NCBI GenBank assembly: GCA_016930775.1
Contig: JAFGGB010000122.1
Coordinates: forward strand, 1-40,190
Direction: 5' to 3'
DNA from: Deltaproteobacteria bacterium
GTDB taxonomy: Bacteria; Desulfobacterota; Syntrophia; Syntrophales; UBA2210
DNA length: 40,190 nt
The position numbers and the translations under genes were made by a program. This document shows, piece by piece, positions 1-7,946 of the stretch. The notes under the pieces were generated by a model. The model did not search any database, was not told the DNA's origin, and worked only from the letters and a program-made list of their open reading frames with translations. The first letter of the stretch is position 1; every line of letters starts with the position of its first letter.

Positions 1-1326
1 CCGCTTCATGATCATGTTCAAGTTCATCGCCAAGATCATGATCCACCACCAGGCCGCATTCTCCCCAAAATCACCAGACGGCAGCTTCCCCCCGGCAAAA
101 TCCCCCTTCATCGCCGAGTGCGCCTCCTCCGACTTCCCGCATCGCTCACGATGCCAATGGATCAGCTTCTCCCCATCCCAATCCATGTTCGTCACCAAAC
201 CGAATAGTTTGTAGCGCTGAAGATCCATTTGCATGGTCTGAAAGGGAAACTCCTGCTGCGGCATCCCGGGAAGATCCATCGATCCCGTCGGCTCCCGGAT
301 CGCAAGGTAACGATAAACAGGCGCATTTTTGTTGTGAGCAATCGCGTTGGGAACACAACAAACCTCCGCCCACTCCTGACCCGTCTGAATCCGGCCGCCG
401 TCAAACTCCCTGCAAATCGGCTTCCAATCCTTCTCACTCACCTCCATCAGTACCGCCTTTTTGAACTCCGGCATCACATCAGCACCAACCGAAAACTCGA
501 TCCGGCCAAACCGACGATCCTCTCCTTGTTCACAATATCGCAAAAGAGAATGCTGATATCCCGCCGCATCCGATCGCAGGCGAACCTGCTCAACACCCAC
601 AGGCAACAAGGACAAAGACTCCTTCAAGACCCGCAACTGATCGTAGCCTGCCGGAACGTTCCCATCCCGAAACTCCGTATGCAACACCAACTCATGCTCC
701 GCCCACCAGGTGTTCAACGGCTGATACGACTTGAAACCTTTATAGCCGAATAATGCATCCCGTTTGGCCGTCTCCACCAATGTCGCATCCTGATCCAGTG
801 TCGCTATCTTATGCGGATCGCGCTTCTGCATAAAAGCCGCCATCCCCTGATTGATCCCCGCCATGTCCCGCAAATGCCCATTCGGAACGGGTATAAACGC
901 CGTGCCTTCCTTGCGCTTCTTCTGCTGCTCCCCATCGTGAAACGCTGATAAATAACGAAATGCCGCACTCGGCGAAGGAACACTCCGCCAACGATCCTTG
1001 CGCCAACGACGCTCCTGCTCCCGCCGCTCACAACGTTTCAGTCCCTGACGCTCCACCCGACGCAGAATCCGGCAAAACCCCTCGTCCTTCTGAACCTTCC
1101 CCAGATCCTCCACACAGTCGCCACCCGAAAGATTCAACAACATCAAGGACAATACCATCTGCGCATCCGTCCAGCCTCGCTGTTTCACCTGAAGATGATG
1201 ACCAATCAGCTCCGATAAACCCATCGCATGAACCAAATCCAAATACAGCGGCAGCCCCGCCAATCCCGTCATCCCCGTATCATGCTTCTCTTCTTCGTAC
1301 TTGAATCCCAAAATCCCTTGTGACAT
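1..1326 (-). CDS. IS1380-family transposase (3' end beyond window)
   Basis: The minus-strand frame is open from an ATG at 1326 to the first base of the window: 442 codons with no stop, so the C-terminus lies outside. The translation resembles DDE transposases of the IS1380 family. Candidate catalytic residues are an Asp near residue 180 (TLDQDATLVET), a second Asp near 253 (RLRSDAAGYQ) and a Glu near 400 (HRERCGKSEEAH). Family-like stretches GYKGFKSYQPLNTWWAE and SGDFGENAAWWWIM support the call. It would cut and join the element's DNA ends. The frame shows no internal stop or shift, so the visible part is intact. Family assignment is from remembered motifs. The inverted repeats that bound the element could not be defined. 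Confidence 0.88.
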   Translation of the reverse strand, partial: MSQGILGFKYEEEKHDTGMTGLAGLPLYLDLVHAMGLSELIGHHLQVKQRGWTDAQMVLSLMLLNLSGGDCVEDLGKVQKDEGFCRILRRVERQGLKRCERREQERRWRKDRWRSVPSPSAAFRYLSAFHDGEQQKKRKEGTAFIPVPNGHLRDMAGINQGMAAFMQKRDPHKIATLDQDATLVETAKRDALFGYKGFKSYQPLNTWWAEHELVLHTEFRDGNVPAGYDQLRVLKESLSLLPVGVEQVRLRSDAAGYQHSLLRYCEQGEDRRFGRIEFSVGADVMPEFKKAVLMEVSEKDWKPICREFDGGRIQTGQEWAEVCCVPNAIAHNKNAPVYRYLAIREPTGSMDLPGMPQQEFPFQTMQMDLQRYKLFGLVTNMDWDGEKLIHWHRERCGKSEEAHSAMKGDFAGGKLPSGDFGENAAWWWIMILAMNLNMIMKR

Positions 1327-1335
1327 AATCGCTTC

Positions 1336-1403
1336 ACCTCGTTGATGATAGCTTTTGTTCGCGCAAATACTCTATCACCCTGATTTATCAGGATCAACGA
1401 GGT
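1336..1403. repeat. Inverted repeat and palindrome upstream of the transposase
   Basis: ACCTCGTTGAT at 1336-1346 is matched by its exact reverse complement at 1393-1403. Between them lies the palindrome CCTGATTTATCAGG (1379-1392). These sit 10-77 bases upstream of the transposase start. They could be an operator or promoter element, or part of the insertion-sequence end. The true element boundary was not located because the other end is outside the window. Confidence 0.5.
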
Positions 1404-1549
1404 TCTTTGTTTTTTTGACGGTGGATCAAGGGAGCGTCTCTTTTCCTTTATGCAGTTGCACGACATTGTCAATTTCCCTTATGATAGATCCCAGTTCTGA
1501 AAACAGGGTAGTCCGGTTCGGCTGGACAGAAAGCAGGTTGCAAGAGATC

Positions 1550-2188
1550 ATGACAAGGTTATTCAATAAGTTGACGGTTGTCACGGCAATCATGTTCATT
1601 TGTCTTTCCTGTGCCCACAAACCGCCCGTCGAAACAGTGAAGGCACAGATATTTCGGCAAGTGACCAAGGATAAAGGCAAGACAATCAAAGTCAAAAATC
1701 TTTCTAGAATCAAATCCGTGGAAGATCTGGTTATTGGCGACTACGTGCAAGGCTGGAATTATAGGCCGATCACTGCCCGGATTGTCTATGAGTACACGGA
1801 GAAGCGCATGGGTCTTCCTGTTCTGGTGGAAGACCGGTCATTTTCCCTGCGGGGCAAGGTTTACCAGAATTACCGGAATGAATGGGTCGTGGACGTCACT
1901 ATGAATGAACCGCCGGAGAACGTTATAACAGAAGCTATACGCAATTCCATGGCCGGCAAAAAAATTAACCGCATTGACCTCGTCAGAGTTTTAAGCATTG
2001 GTGATTTTAGCGCCGTGACTCTGTCATGGCCAGTCAAGGCCTACGTTGAGTATTGGCATCTTGAGAAGCGAATGGGTCTTCCTCAGCAGAGTCACAGGGA
2101 GCGACGAATATATGATTTTCGGATTATTCAACAAAAGCCGGATGTATGGATCGCCATCCCGGCAACGCCTATTTTCCAAGGTTCATAG
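1550..2188 (+). CDS. Putative lipoprotein with two related repeats
   Basis: The chosen start (ATG 1550) gives 212 residues beginning with a lipoprotein-type signal. A hydrophobic stretch ends in LSC with a Cys near residue 20, so export and lipidation are likely. The frame stays open upstream to 1355, but that extension would bury the signal peptide and lies next to the insertion sequence. The mature protein contains two similar units. Each has an IGD turn, a basic and aromatic strand, and the segment EKRMGLP (once after YEYT, once after YWHL), suggesting an internal duplication. No enzyme motif is visible and I do not recognise the family. It may once have had a promoter in the region now occupied by the insertion sequence. 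Confidence 0.7.
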   Translation: MTRLFNKLTVVTAIMFICLSCAHKPPVETVKAQIFRQVTKDKGKTIKVKNLSRIKSVEDLVIGDYVQGWNYRPITARIVYEYTEKRMGLPVLVEDRSFSLRGKVYQNYRNEWVVDVTMNEPPENVITEAIRNSMAGKKINRIDLVRVLSIGDFSAVTLSWPVKAYVEYWHLEKRMGLPQQSHRERRIYDFRIIQQKPDVWIAIPATPIFQGS

Positions 2189-2459
2189 CCGTTTACCAGT
2201 GCGATCTTTTATTCGGGGATTACCAGGCAATAACCAGGTATTGTTATTTTTTGCCATTCTGGTATTCTATAATTGCATATTATGAAGGTTTGGACGACTT
2301 AACCGAAGCGTTCGAAGGACTGTTCAGCCTAGATCAAAATAGTATCGGGAGGTATCAGGAAAGAGTTTTGTTTTCAAGGGTCGAACATCCAAGATCTTCT
2401 CGACTTGCTGTGTTGGAAGGACGAGACAGCGGGGAGAGGAGAGGAAAGGAGCGAATACC
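2189..2459. promoter_or_regulatory. Intergenic region with possible sigma-70 promoter
   Basis: No convincing gene lies in these 271 bases. A perfect TATAAT at 2268-2273 has a weak -35 (TATTTT, 2245-2250) at 17-base spacing. Downstream, purine-rich GGAGAGGAGAGGAAAGGAG gives a strong ribosome-binding region just before the ATG at 2460. The arrangement would drive the ABM-fold gene from its own promoter. Confidence 0.4.
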
Positions 2460-2795
2460 ATGGCCGTCAGAGTGATGATTAAAAGACGGGTTCCCCGGGA
2501 GAAGGAAGAGGAACTGATGAAACTGGTGATGAACCTCAGACTTCTGGCATCGCAGCAACCCGGTTACATTTCCGGCGAGACCCTCAGAAATGTTGATGAT
2601 CTGAGTAATTACCTTGTTATAAGCACCTGGCAGACAATCGATGATTGGAATGCCTGGAATGCGAGCCCAGAGCGCTCTCAAGTGCAGAAGAAGATCGATG
2701 ATCTCCTTGGTGCGGCAACTCAATACGATATTTACCATTATCCAGAAAAGAAGCGAATCAGGCTGAGGGATTTCATAGGAACAAAAGGCGCCTGA
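2460..2795 (+). CDS. ABM-fold (antibiotic biosynthesis monooxygenase-like) protein, copy 1
   Basis: A 111-residue protein of the small ferredoxin-like dimeric alpha/beta barrel type. The pattern is a basic first strand (VRVMIKRRVP), a helix, the turn QQPGYISGETLRN, then VISTW followed by DDWNAW. The last two segments are characteristic of ABM or heme-degrading-monooxygenase-like proteins. The family covers quinol monooxygenases, heme oxygenases and many proteins of unknown role, so the substrate cannot be assigned. It is preceded by a very strong Shine-Dalgarno region. A clear paralogue lies at 15473-15829; about half of the aligned residues look identical by eye. It converges with the DUF4301 gene, with 52 bases between stops and no clear terminator. 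Confidence 0.75.
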   Translation: MAVRVMIKRRVPREKEEELMKLVMNLRLLASQQPGYISGETLRNVDDLSNYLVISTWQTIDDWNAWNASPERSQVQKKIDDLLGAATQYDIYHYPEKKRIRLRDFIGTKGA

Positions 2796-2847
2796 TTTCA
2801 AGGCACGAAGTCTATTTTGATCACCGTCGCTAAGGAGGTCTGGTTTT

Positions 2848-4377
2848 TCAACCCAGGTGTTCTCGTCGCAGTAGGTCCTCTACGGTTTTAACAGGGTTGA
2901 AAGTAATGAGCGGGACTTCGACAAAAAGGGTGTTCCATTGCGCCATGGACCCGTTCCAGAGGCCAGGCAGTTCAAGGGCTTTTAAAGCGCGTCCTTCGAA
3001 GGACTTCCGAGATATGAGATAGGAGTTTTGATCGGCATAGCGCATCAGATCGTAAGGGTTGCCCTTGGAATCTCTGGTTGCGCAGACGATGTCGACGGGA
3101 TTGAAGTGTGAGGAAGACTCCCAGATCTTCGTCTGTTGCGGCGATGAAGGATTGATTTGTGCGCTTTCGACGATCTGTAGAGACAGCGTTCCATCGGCTT
3201 CCTGCACCCAGAAGGGGCCTCCTCCCGGCTCACCCTCATTTTTAACCATTCCGCAAATGCGGAGAGGTCTGTCCATCCGATCGGTAAGAAAGATCCGTCG
3301 CCGTTCTGTGGGCCAGGAAAGGAAAGTATCCGGGAGGCATTCCGGAAACCTTTTCTTCAGGGCTTGAGAGACAGAATCCAGTTGTTCTTCCGTGGCAACA
3401 CTTTTGAGATTATCAAGATGCTGGAGGAATTCTTTCCTGATAGTTATCAGCAATCCCGCGAGGATTTTTTTCCACCGAACAGTCTCTTCCTTGAGACTAT
3501 CCGGTACTACATTGTCGATGTTTTTGATGAAAACAATATCGCCGTCGGTGTTGCAAAGGTTTCGGAGCAGTGTTCCGTGTCCTCCCGGACGAAAGAGAAG
3601 TTCGCCGGATTCTGCTCTGAAGGGACGATTGTCGAGATCCGCCGCCAGTATTTCCGTGGAGGGAGATTGCTCCGAAAGAGTAATATCAAATGTTACACCG
3701 AGCCTTTCCTCGTATCTGCCCGTCACTCTGTCGAGGTGATGTCGTATGGCCTGATGGTGTTCCGGAGAGACTGTAAAATGAAGGCGTGCCAGGCCGCGAG
3801 AGGCCGCATACAAAGCAGCTTCTACGAGATGTTCTTCTATGGAGGTCCGCTGTTCTTCTGGGTATCGGTGGAAGGGGATGAGGGCTTTGGGCAACAGGCC
3901 GTACTTGAGTCCTTCATCACCGAGGATGTGCCGTAAAATCGCCGCTGCGTCCTCCCTGCGGCGGATATCCTCGAAAGAGTTTCCGTGGGCTGCGAGTGTT
4001 TTCTGCAGTGATTCAAAGAAAGGATAGGAGGATAGGTTGCCCAAAAAAAACAGTGAATCAGCCGATCCGGGCGGGACATTTCCTTCGAGAAGCTGGAACC
4101 ACCGGCTGAACATACGACTGGCAGCGCCCGATGCGGGAACGAACTTCACTGGATTGAGCGCAGGCAGTTCTTTATCGTAGACCTTAGCGAGATGCTCCGC
4201 CTCTTCGTTGCTGAGTGCGGTAATACCGTCATTGACCCGGCAGGGTCTGTCAAGCGTCAAAGGCTTGACGCCGGCCCTGAATTTGGCGAGTTGATCCATC
4301 ACATCGGATTCCGTCAGACCGCGAACCCTAAGGTTCTGGAGATCTTCATCGGTCAACATAAAATCTTCCATGGCCAT
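2848..4377 (-). CDS. DUF4301 family protein
   Basis: A 509-residue protein matching my recollection of the DUF4301 family in length and in the signature KFVPASGAASRMF (around residues 77-89). That motif resembles the N-terminal loop of nucleotidyltransferase folds. Further family-like blocks are HFTVSPEH, LLFRPGGHGTLLRNL and VFIKNIDNVVPD; the last two recall UDP-sugar pyrophosphorylase-type active-site strands. Activity is unknown; a sugar- or nucleotide-activating function is inference only. Two ATG codons lie at the start (4377 and 4371) with no strong Shine-Dalgarno sequence. Divergent from the pilT gene, with 118 bases between starts. Confidence 0.75.
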   Translation of the reverse strand: MAMEDFMLTDEDLQNLRVRGLTESDVMDQLAKFRAGVKPLTLDRPCRVNDGITALSNEEAEHLAKVYDKELPALNPVKFVPASGAASRMFSRWFQLLEGNVPPGSADSLFFLGNLSSYPFFESLQKTLAAHGNSFEDIRRREDAAAILRHILGDEGLKYGLLPKALIPFHRYPEEQRTSIEEHLVEAALYAASRGLARLHFTVSPEHHQAIRHHLDRVTGRYEERLGVTFDITLSEQSPSTEILAADLDNRPFRAESGELLFRPGGHGTLLRNLCNTDGDIVFIKNIDNVVPDSLKEETVRWKKILAGLLITIRKEFLQHLDNLKSVATEEQLDSVSQALKKRFPECLPDTFLSWPTERRRIFLTDRMDRPLRICGMVKNEGEPGGGPFWVQEADGTLSLQIVESAQINPSSPQQTKIWESSSHFNPVDIVCATRDSKGNPYDLMRYADQNSYLISRKSFEGRALKALELPGLWNGSMAQWNTLFVEVPLITFNPVKTVEDLLRREHLG

Positions 4378-4429
4378 CTTTTATTTTTGCATGAATTTTG
4401 CTTAAATGTTTAATCGATAGGCGCTTGTA

Positions 4430-4458
4430 TTGACAGGCACAGGCCAATGGGATAACCT
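4430..4458 (+). promoter_or_regulatory. Candidate promoter for the pilT operon
   Basis: A perfect -35 hexamer TTGACA (4430-4435) is followed after 17 bases by a weak -10 TAACCT (4453-4458), 38 bases before the ATG at 4496. Position and spacing fit a sigma-70 promoter, but the -10 match is poor. Confidence 0.4.
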
Positions 4459-4495
4459 ATCAAAATTCATCCAGAAGATACAATCAGGAGATTAT

Positions 4496-5578
4496 ATGGC
4501 ACAAATTGACGCGTTTTTCAAGCTCATGCATGAGCAGGGAGCGTCGGACCTTCATCTTGTCGCCGGACAACAACCGGCTATCAGGGTTCATGGCGATATG
4601 GAACGGATAAAGTTCAACGTTCTCGAAAACGATGAACTGAAAGCAATGCTGTATGAAGTAGCTGCGGAACACAAAGTCAAGGAATTTGAAGAAACGGGTG
4701 ATGTGGATTTTGCTTATGAAATTCCAGGTCTTGCCAGATATCGCGCAAATTTCTTCCAGCAGCAGCATGGCGTGGCCGCCGTATTCCGGGAAATCCCGAG
4801 TTCCATACTGTCAACAGAACAACTTGGTCTTCCGGAGATAATAAAAAAAATGGCGAGTCTTCCAAGAGGACTGGTGCTCGTCACCGGTCCCACGGGCAGC
4901 GGCAAATCAACAACACTTGCGGCAATAATCGACGAGGCTAACAAGACGCGGAAGGATCATGTAATCACTATCGAAGATCCCATTGAGTTCATTCACGAGA
5001 GCAAGAGCTGCATAGTAAACCAGCGAGAAGTTAGACTCCATACGCGGTCATTTTCTTCGGCGCTCCGCGGCGCTTTGCGCGAAGACCCGGACATAATCCT
5101 CGTGGGCGAGCTCCGCGATCTTGAGACTATTTCCCTGGCAGTTGAGGCTGCAACGACGGGTCACTTGGTTTTCGGAACGCTCCATACATCGAGTGCGGCG
5201 CAGACGGTCGACCGTGTCATAGAAGTCTTTCCGGCACATCAGCAATCCCATATTCGATCGATCCTGGCCGATGGCATCAGAGCCGTCATCGCCCAGGTGC
5301 TTTTCAAGCGCATTGATCGCCCGGGACGCTGCGTTGCCTTGGAAATCCTGATCGCGACGCCGGCAGTGAGGAATCTTATTCGAGAAAACAAGACGTTCCA
5401 GATCCCATCGATGCTGCAAACCGGCAAGAAGTACGGAATGCAGACCCTGGACGACTCGATTTTGAGCCTTCTACAGAGAGGTTTGATAAGCGCCGATGAG
5501 GCCTACAACAAGGCACAGGATAAATCGAAATTCAGACAGATGCTCAGGCATTCACCCGCAGACTTTACGGAAATGTAA
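4496..5578 (+). CDS. pilT: Type IV pilus retraction ATPase PilT
   Basis: A 360-residue secretion-type hexameric ATPase that powers pilus depolymerisation at the inner membrane. The N-terminal domain begins with GASDLHL. The nucleotide site has Walker A GPTGSGKSTT, the Asp box ITIEDPIEF, Walker B ILVGELRD and the His box HLVFGTLHT. The segment AVRNLIRENK corresponds to the AIRNLIRE motif required for retraction in PilT. Length is normal for PilT. The ATG at 4496 is chosen because AGGAG (4486-4490) precedes it; the frame extends upstream with only a TTG. It is followed 18 bases later by a second PilT-like gene. No pilin or assembly genes are nearby. Confidence 0.93.
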   Translation: MAQIDAFFKLMHEQGASDLHLVAGQQPAIRVHGDMERIKFNVLENDELKAMLYEVAAEHKVKEFEETGDVDFAYEIPGLARYRANFFQQQHGVAAVFREIPSSILSTEQLGLPEIIKKMASLPRGLVLVTGPTGSGKSTTLAAIIDEANKTRKDHVITIEDPIEFIHESKSCIVNQREVRLHTRSFSSALRGALREDPDIILVGELRDLETISLAVEAATTGHLVFGTLHTSSAAQTVDRVIEVFPAHQQSHIRSILADGIRAVIAQVLFKRIDRPGRCVALEILIATPAVRNLIRENKTFQIPSMLQTGKKYGMQTLDDSILSLLQRGLISADEAYNKAQDKSKFRQMLRHSPADFTEM

Positions 5579-5596
5579 TGCAGGCAGGAAGGGACA

Positions 5597-6772
5597 ATGA
5601 AAAAACAGGAAATTGATTTCCTATTGAGACAGGCTATCGATGCTTACAATGACATATCCGATATCAATATTACTGTGGGCCGGCCTTTTCAGGTGGAGAG
5701 TTCCGGTCGTCTCAAGGCTCTGAATACGGACCCGGAGATTCTCTCGTTAACGCCGTACCAGGTTGAGACAATGGCGCTTGCCCTTATCAATGGAGACCGA
5801 CGGCTGACCGAGATGCTTATCCGCGACGGATCGTGCGATCTTTCTTATGAGGTTGCCGGCAAGGCCCGATTCAGAGTGAATATCTTCTCACAGCGGGGCC
5901 AATATTCAATCGTTATGCGGAAGCTTGAAACAAAGGTGCCCACCTGTCGTGACTTGAATCTTCCGCCGGCTTTCCTGAAAATAGCCCGTGAAAAAAACGG
6001 CATCGTTCTCGTTACGGGAGCTACCGGCACCGGGAAGTCTACGTCATTGGCGGCGATACTTAATGAGATCAACGAACAGGAGCCACTTCACATAGTAACC
6101 CTGGAAGACCCAATAGAATTTCAGCATGAGCATAAAAAAGCAACATTCAACCAGCGGGAACTTGGTACGGACTTTGAATCATTTGCAGGTGGTCTGAGAG
6201 CGGCTCTGCGTCAGGCGCCCAAGGTAATTCTAGTGGGGGAAATGCGTGACAGGGAAACGGTGGAAATTGGTCTTACTGCGGCCGAGACGGGACATCTCGT
6301 GCTGAGCACCCTCCATACCGTGGACGCAGGCCAGACGATTCACCGGATTCTCGGTCTTTTTTCTATGGAAGAGGAAAGGCAAATAAGGATTCGTCTAGCC
6401 GACGTTATCCGATGGATTGTATGCCAGCGTCTTTTGCCAAAAATCGGTGGAGGAAGGGTAGCCGCTTTCGAAATACTGGCTTCGAACCTTCGGTTGAAAG
6501 ACGTAATATTGAACGGCGAGTCCGAGGGCAAAACCTTTAGCGATATTATCGAAGCGGGGAGCGCCTTCGGCATGATTACCTTCGATGAGTCAATAATCAA
6601 GCTTTTCAGGGATGGCTCGATTACTGAAGAAACGGCCCTTGCCTTTGCCACGTCAAGGAGTGCGGTAGGTCGCGGCGTTGACGCAATTAAGAGTTCTCGG
6701 GGCGAATCGACAACGAAGATTACGAAACTTGAAATCGATCGCAGTTATGGAAGACCGAAAGGCGAATTGTAA
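5597..6772 (+). CDS. pilU: PilT/PilU-like pilus retraction ATPase
   Basis: A second PilT-family ATPase of 391 residues with Walker A GATGTGKSTS, Asp box VTLEDPIEFQ, Walker B ILVGEMRD and His box HLVLSTLHT. Where PilT has AIRNLIRE, this protein reads RLKDVILNGES, so it fits PilU-type paralogues that usually need PilT for retraction. A charged tail of about 40 residues after the ATPase core is extra. GGAAGGG is well placed before the ATG. It is co-oriented with pilT (18-base gap). Distinguishing pilU from a second pilT copy needs a phylogeny, so the symbol is tentative. Confidence 0.85.
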   Translation: MKKQEIDFLLRQAIDAYNDISDINITVGRPFQVESSGRLKALNTDPEILSLTPYQVETMALALINGDRRLTEMLIRDGSCDLSYEVAGKARFRVNIFSQRGQYSIVMRKLETKVPTCRDLNLPPAFLKIAREKNGIVLVTGATGTGKSTSLAAILNEINEQEPLHIVTLEDPIEFQHEHKKATFNQRELGTDFESFAGGLRAALRQAPKVILVGEMRDRETVEIGLTAAETGHLVLSTLHTVDAGQTIHRILGLFSMEEERQIRIRLADVIRWIVCQRLLPKIGGGRVAAFEILASNLRLKDVILNGESEGKTFSDIIEAGSAFGMITFDESIIKLFRDGSITEETALAFATSRSAVGRGVDAIKSSRGESTTKITKLEIDRSYGRPKGEL

Positions 6773-6785
6773 ATCCGCCGGGGAG

Positions 6786-7301
6786 ATGTGTATAAAAGCA
6801 ATGGACAATGCAGACAATAGGCCTGAGTTCTATGACGGTATGGAGAGATCCCTCGTTGTTTATGACCGGGAAAAACCCCCCGCACTGGTATGCGAGGAGG
6901 ATCAGAAGCTTGTAACAGTCATAAAAGCTGTTTTGAACGGCATGGGTTTTACAGCCGCCGGAGTTTCAAAAGTCGATGAGGCATTGAAGTACCTCCGGTT
7001 TCATCTTTATCGAATTGTAGTCGTAAATGAACTTTTCAACTGCAGCGATCCTGCCGACAACCAGGTGAAGGTTTGCCTGCTTGCTCTTCCCATGAGCGTA
7101 AGACGGCAGAGTCTCGTCATCCTCACGGGCAGTCGGTTCGAATCGATGAATCCCCTCGAGGCTTTTCAGCAGAGCGTTGACGCCGTGATTAACGTTGCCC
7201 ATATGGACGATATGGGATTCATAGTCAAGAGAACCCTCGACGACCAGACCGGCCGCTATAGAATATTCCAGGAGTACCTTCGTCAGGCCGGCCGGATCTG
7301 A
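6786..7301 (+). CDS. Receiver-like protein lacking the phosphoacceptor Asp
   Basis: About 171 residues. After a short leader, a CheY-like alpha/beta pattern begins with PALVCEEDQKL, where paired acidic residues sit at the end of strand 1. It continues with FTAAGVSKVDEALKYL. Strand 3 is IVVVNELF, with Asn where the phosphorylated Asp is expected. LVILTG gives a strand-4 Thr. It is therefore probably a pseudo-receiver that binds a partner rather than a phospho-switch. It immediately follows the two retraction ATPases, so a role in pilus control is plausible but unproven. The start is uncertain: ATG codons at 6747 (overlapping pilU), 6786 and 6801 are possible, and none has an ideally spaced Shine-Dalgarno sequence. 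Confidence 0.6.
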   Translation: MCIKAMDNADNRPEFYDGMERSLVVYDREKPPALVCEEDQKLVTVIKAVLNGMGFTAAGVSKVDEALKYLRFHLYRIVVVNELFNCSDPADNQVKVCLLALPMSVRRQSLVILTGSRFESMNPLEAFQQSVDAVINVAHMDDMGFIVKRTLDDQTGRYRIFQEYLRQAGRI

Positions 7302-7331
7302 ACAGAGGGCGACCCCGGTCTTGGCGCCGTT

Positions 7332-7946
7332 TCACCGGTTTGTTTCTGCGTATTTCAGGGCCAACTCAGTATTGACGTGCACCACGCCCCGGTTCAGAGA
7401 AGCCAATGGATAATCGTCGGTGATCAGGGGTAGATTGTCAGCTTCTTCCTGTTTGGTTAGTACCGATCCTGCGGGAATATAGCGTCTATCCGGGATGGCA
7501 ACACCCATGAGAATAACGCCCGGTTCGACGACGCATCGGGCGCCCACCGATGAGCGAAAGACGAGGCTCTTCATGCCGATGAAGGTATCATCGCGGACTG
7601 TTGCCGGTCCGTGGATTTGAGCTTGGTGGGCCAATGAGACGCGGGACCCCACGTAGACAGCGTAGTTTTTGCCGTCCACTTCCAGAAGATTTTTCATTAC
7701 AGGTTTTCCCATCAGTTCCGTTTCAAGAGCGTGGATGACAACGCCGTCCTGGATGTTGGAGTCGGCGCCGACAAAGATAGGTTGACCTTCGTCGCCTCTA
7801 ACCGAAGCCATGGGCGCCACGAAAACATGCCGTTCGATCGTAACATTTCCTATAATTGAAGCAAGAGCATGCACGAAGGCCGTTGGATCAACAGACGGTT
7901 CCGAGACGGTAGAAGAGAAATCGGTCAGTACATTACGTTCAATCAT
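7332..7946 (-). CDS. cam: Gamma-class carbonic anhydrase, Cam type
   Basis: A 204-residue left-handed beta-helix protein that should interconvert CO2 and bicarbonate as a trimer with a metal at each interface. It closely follows the Methanosarcina Cam pattern. Seen are RGDEGQPIFVG, SNIQDGVVIHALE with the first metal His, and VSLAHQAQIHGP with the other two metal His residues. Also present are TFIGMKSLVF and the C-terminal segment RYIPAGSVLTKQEEADNLP. The Glu after the first His is kept, as is part of the acidic loop that separates Cam from CamH types. There is no signal peptide, so it should be cytoplasmic. The start overlaps the end of coaE by 8 bases, which implies cotranscription. Confidence 0.88.
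   Translation of the reverse strand: MIERNVLTDFSSTVSEPSVDPTAFVHALASIIGNVTIERHVFVAPMASVRGDEGQPIFVGADSNIQDGVVIHALETELMGKPVMKNLLEVDGKNYAVYVGSRVSLAHQAQIHGPATVRDDTFIGMKSLVFRSSVGARCVVEPGVILMGVAIPDRRYIPAGSVLTKQEEADNLPLITDDYPLASLNRGVVHVNTELALKYAETNR

Noticed and set aside
1355-1549. Upstream extension of the lipoprotein frame to 1355
   Set aside because: It would place 65 residues before a clear lipoprotein signal and runs into the insertion-sequence upstream region; ATG 1550 is better.
2146-2475. 109-codon plus-strand frame between the lipoprotein and ABM genes
   Set aside because: It overlaps the lipoprotein end and the ABM start in another frame and has no recognisable features.
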